DNA of 64,000 nucleotides from Nostoc carneum NIES-2107 (GTDB taxonomy: Bacteria; Cyanobacteriota; Cyanobacteriia; Cyanobacteriales; Nostocaceae). A model generated the notes under the pieces. It was not told where the DNA came from, did not search any database, and worked only from the letters and a program-made list of their open reading frames with translations. Both the position numbers and the translations under genes were made by a program. Every line of letters begins with the position of its first letter. Position 1 is the first letter of the stretch. The DNA is taken from the NCBI GenBank assembly GCA_002368155.1, contig AP018180.1, forward strand, positions 1,380,896 to 1,444,895. Direction: 5' to 3'. Below are positions 63,211 through 64,000 of the stretch, in pieces.

Positions 63211-63299
63211 CTGGTCGTGTATTCTTAATTTAATGATAGCGAGTTGAAGATATTCTGAAGTGCGCGCCTAGTACTACCATTTTTTGCTTGAGGCGAACT

Positions 63300-64000
63300 T
63301 CAGTTTAATAGACGTTGCTTCTCTTCCTCAGTGAAAGGATTTTTACCAGCACGGAGAGCATTAACCCAACTTTGCATTTGTGCTTTGTCTTGCTTATTAT
63401 CAGTCGATTTGATATATGCCTCAAAGTCTTCAATTGCCCCTTGAGTATTCCCAGTCAGCGCCCTACCAAGACCCCGACTTGCACGAATGTATATATTTTC
63501 AGGCTCAAGTGCCACCGCTTTATTACAGGCAAACATGACATCTGCGGCATATCCCCTCAAACTGCCATCCAAACAGAGTTTATTCCAAGAATCAGCAGAT
63601 ATTTTCAAATTAGGAGCGAATTTTTGTGCATCTACATAAGCAGCAAGAGCTTCCTTGACTTTACCATCTTTGACGAGCTTTTCTCCCTGAGTAATTAGAG
63701 CAGAGGCAGCTAACTGTCTGACTTCTGTTGTGCTAGGGATAACTATGTTAGAATCGAATTTTCGGGCTTGATTAAAGTTAGCTTCCGCAGTTTTGATATC
63801 ACCATCTGCTTTTGCTATGGCTTGACCTTGATTAACCAGAAATTGAGCTTTTTCGGTGTTGCTCCAGTTAGCAAGGTCGAGACAGGTCTGGGCTGCGGTT
63901 TTCGCTTCCTCAGTTTTGGCTTGCACAAGGATGGGATGCTCGTGTAACCTATCGCACCCCACTTTCAGCCAATCTTGCCAATTACCACCAAGCCACAACC
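63300..64000 (-). CDS. TPR-containing C-terminal part of a minus-strand protein (5' end outside window)
   Basis: The frame runs from the window edge to TGA at 63300-63302. After GNWQDWLKVGCDRLHEHPIL, a segment that in Nostoc often ends WD40 or NACHT/caspase-type proteins, come TPR-like helical repeats: DIKTAEANFNQARKFDSNIV, KEALAAYVDAQKFAPNLKIS and GAIEDFEAYIKSTDNKQDKA. The C-terminus is NPFTEEEKQRLLN. The first ATG in the window is an artefact of the edge. It is probably the tail of a large WD40/TPR signalling protein; the identity of the N-terminal domains cannot be told here. Confidence 0.7.
   Translation of the reverse strand, partial: LWLGGNWQDWLKVGCDRLHEHPILVQAKTEEAKTAAQTCLDLANWSNTEKAQFLVNQGQAIAKADGDIKTAEANFNQARKFDSNIVIPSTTEVRQLAASALITQGEKLVKDGKVKEALAAYVDAQKFAPNLKISADSWNKLCLDGSLRGYAADVMFACNKAVALEPENIYIRASRGLGRALTGNTQGAIEDFEAYIKSTDNKQDKAQMQSWVNALRAGKNPFTEEEKQRLLN

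Noticed and set aside
63034..63228. 64-codon plus frame in the direct repeat
   Set aside because: The frame is not kept in the sister repeat at 62618, so it is not a conserved gene.

Overview
The window comes from a filamentous, heterocyst-type cyanobacterium (Nostocales). The evidence is the density of HIP1 octamers (GCGATCGC), Nostoc-style heptamer repeats and short dispersed repeats, a fragment of an xisH-like gene, a hemagglutinin/CHAT gene pair, a thylakoid-type contractile injection system and a type V-K CRISPR-associated transposon (CAST). No rRNA or tRNA gene was seen.

Layout. (1) 1-12.5 kb: a partial multidomain Ser/Thr kinase-ATPase, a 50-residue glycine-rich peptide, a heme peroxidase of the fatty-acid dioxygenase type, a scrap yard (frameshifted ISAs1 element, IS4 remnant, decapitated FAD monooxygenase) and a large STAND NTPase with about 15 WD40 repeats. 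(2) 12.9-36.8 kb: a nearly complete extracellular-type contractile injection system (eCIS/tCIS). It encodes a cap protein, a dead sheath copy plus two intact sheaths, two tubes, small assembly proteins, LysM hub protein, gpD- and gpV-like hub/spike, PAAR-like tip, gp25, two baseplate J proteins, a tail-protein-I homologue, a repeat-rich fibre, a DUF4157 protein with an HEAWH motif (candidate cargo) and the AAA+ ATPase. An IS630 element splits the fibre end from the DUF4157 gene. (3) 36.9-41.8 kb: plasmid- or phage-like genes (HTH replication/partition-like protein, AlkB-like dioxygenase, antirepressor-like protein, XRE regulator, a frameshifted partition-like gene, a VapBC-like toxin-antitoxin pair). 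(4) 42-48.8 kb: an orphan double-glycine leader peptide, a 112-bp MITE with the same termini as the IS630 copy, a secreted hemagglutinin-like protein, a CHAT protease with TPR-like region and a DUF928 fragment.

(5) 48.85-63.2 kb: the most unusual part, a decayed type V-K CAST locus containing parts of two transposition modules. Module A resembles the Scytonema-type CAST: left end with repeated TnsB sites, tnsB cut off just after its DDE triad and joined tail-to-tail to a restriction-enzyme cargo gene, two HTH paralogues, a broken DUF262 gene, a CvkR-type MerR repressor with a candidate operator, cas12k cut at about 60% of its length and fused into the middle of the tracrRNA, a three-repeat CRISPR array and a probable delocalised homing crRNA. 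Module B has a diverged tnsB lacking its 5' end, intact tnsC and intact tniQ, followed by two more copies of the TniQ C-terminal zinc-finger tail, each followed by a ~195-bp direct repeat. An IS4-type and an IS1182 element lie between the modules. IS1182 is bordered by CTAG on both sides, yet the genes on its two sides are unrelated and both truncated, which suggests recombination between two IS1182 copies.

The window ends in a TPR-containing C-terminus of a minus-strand gene. Family assignments rest on recognising motifs and remembered homologues; no search was run.
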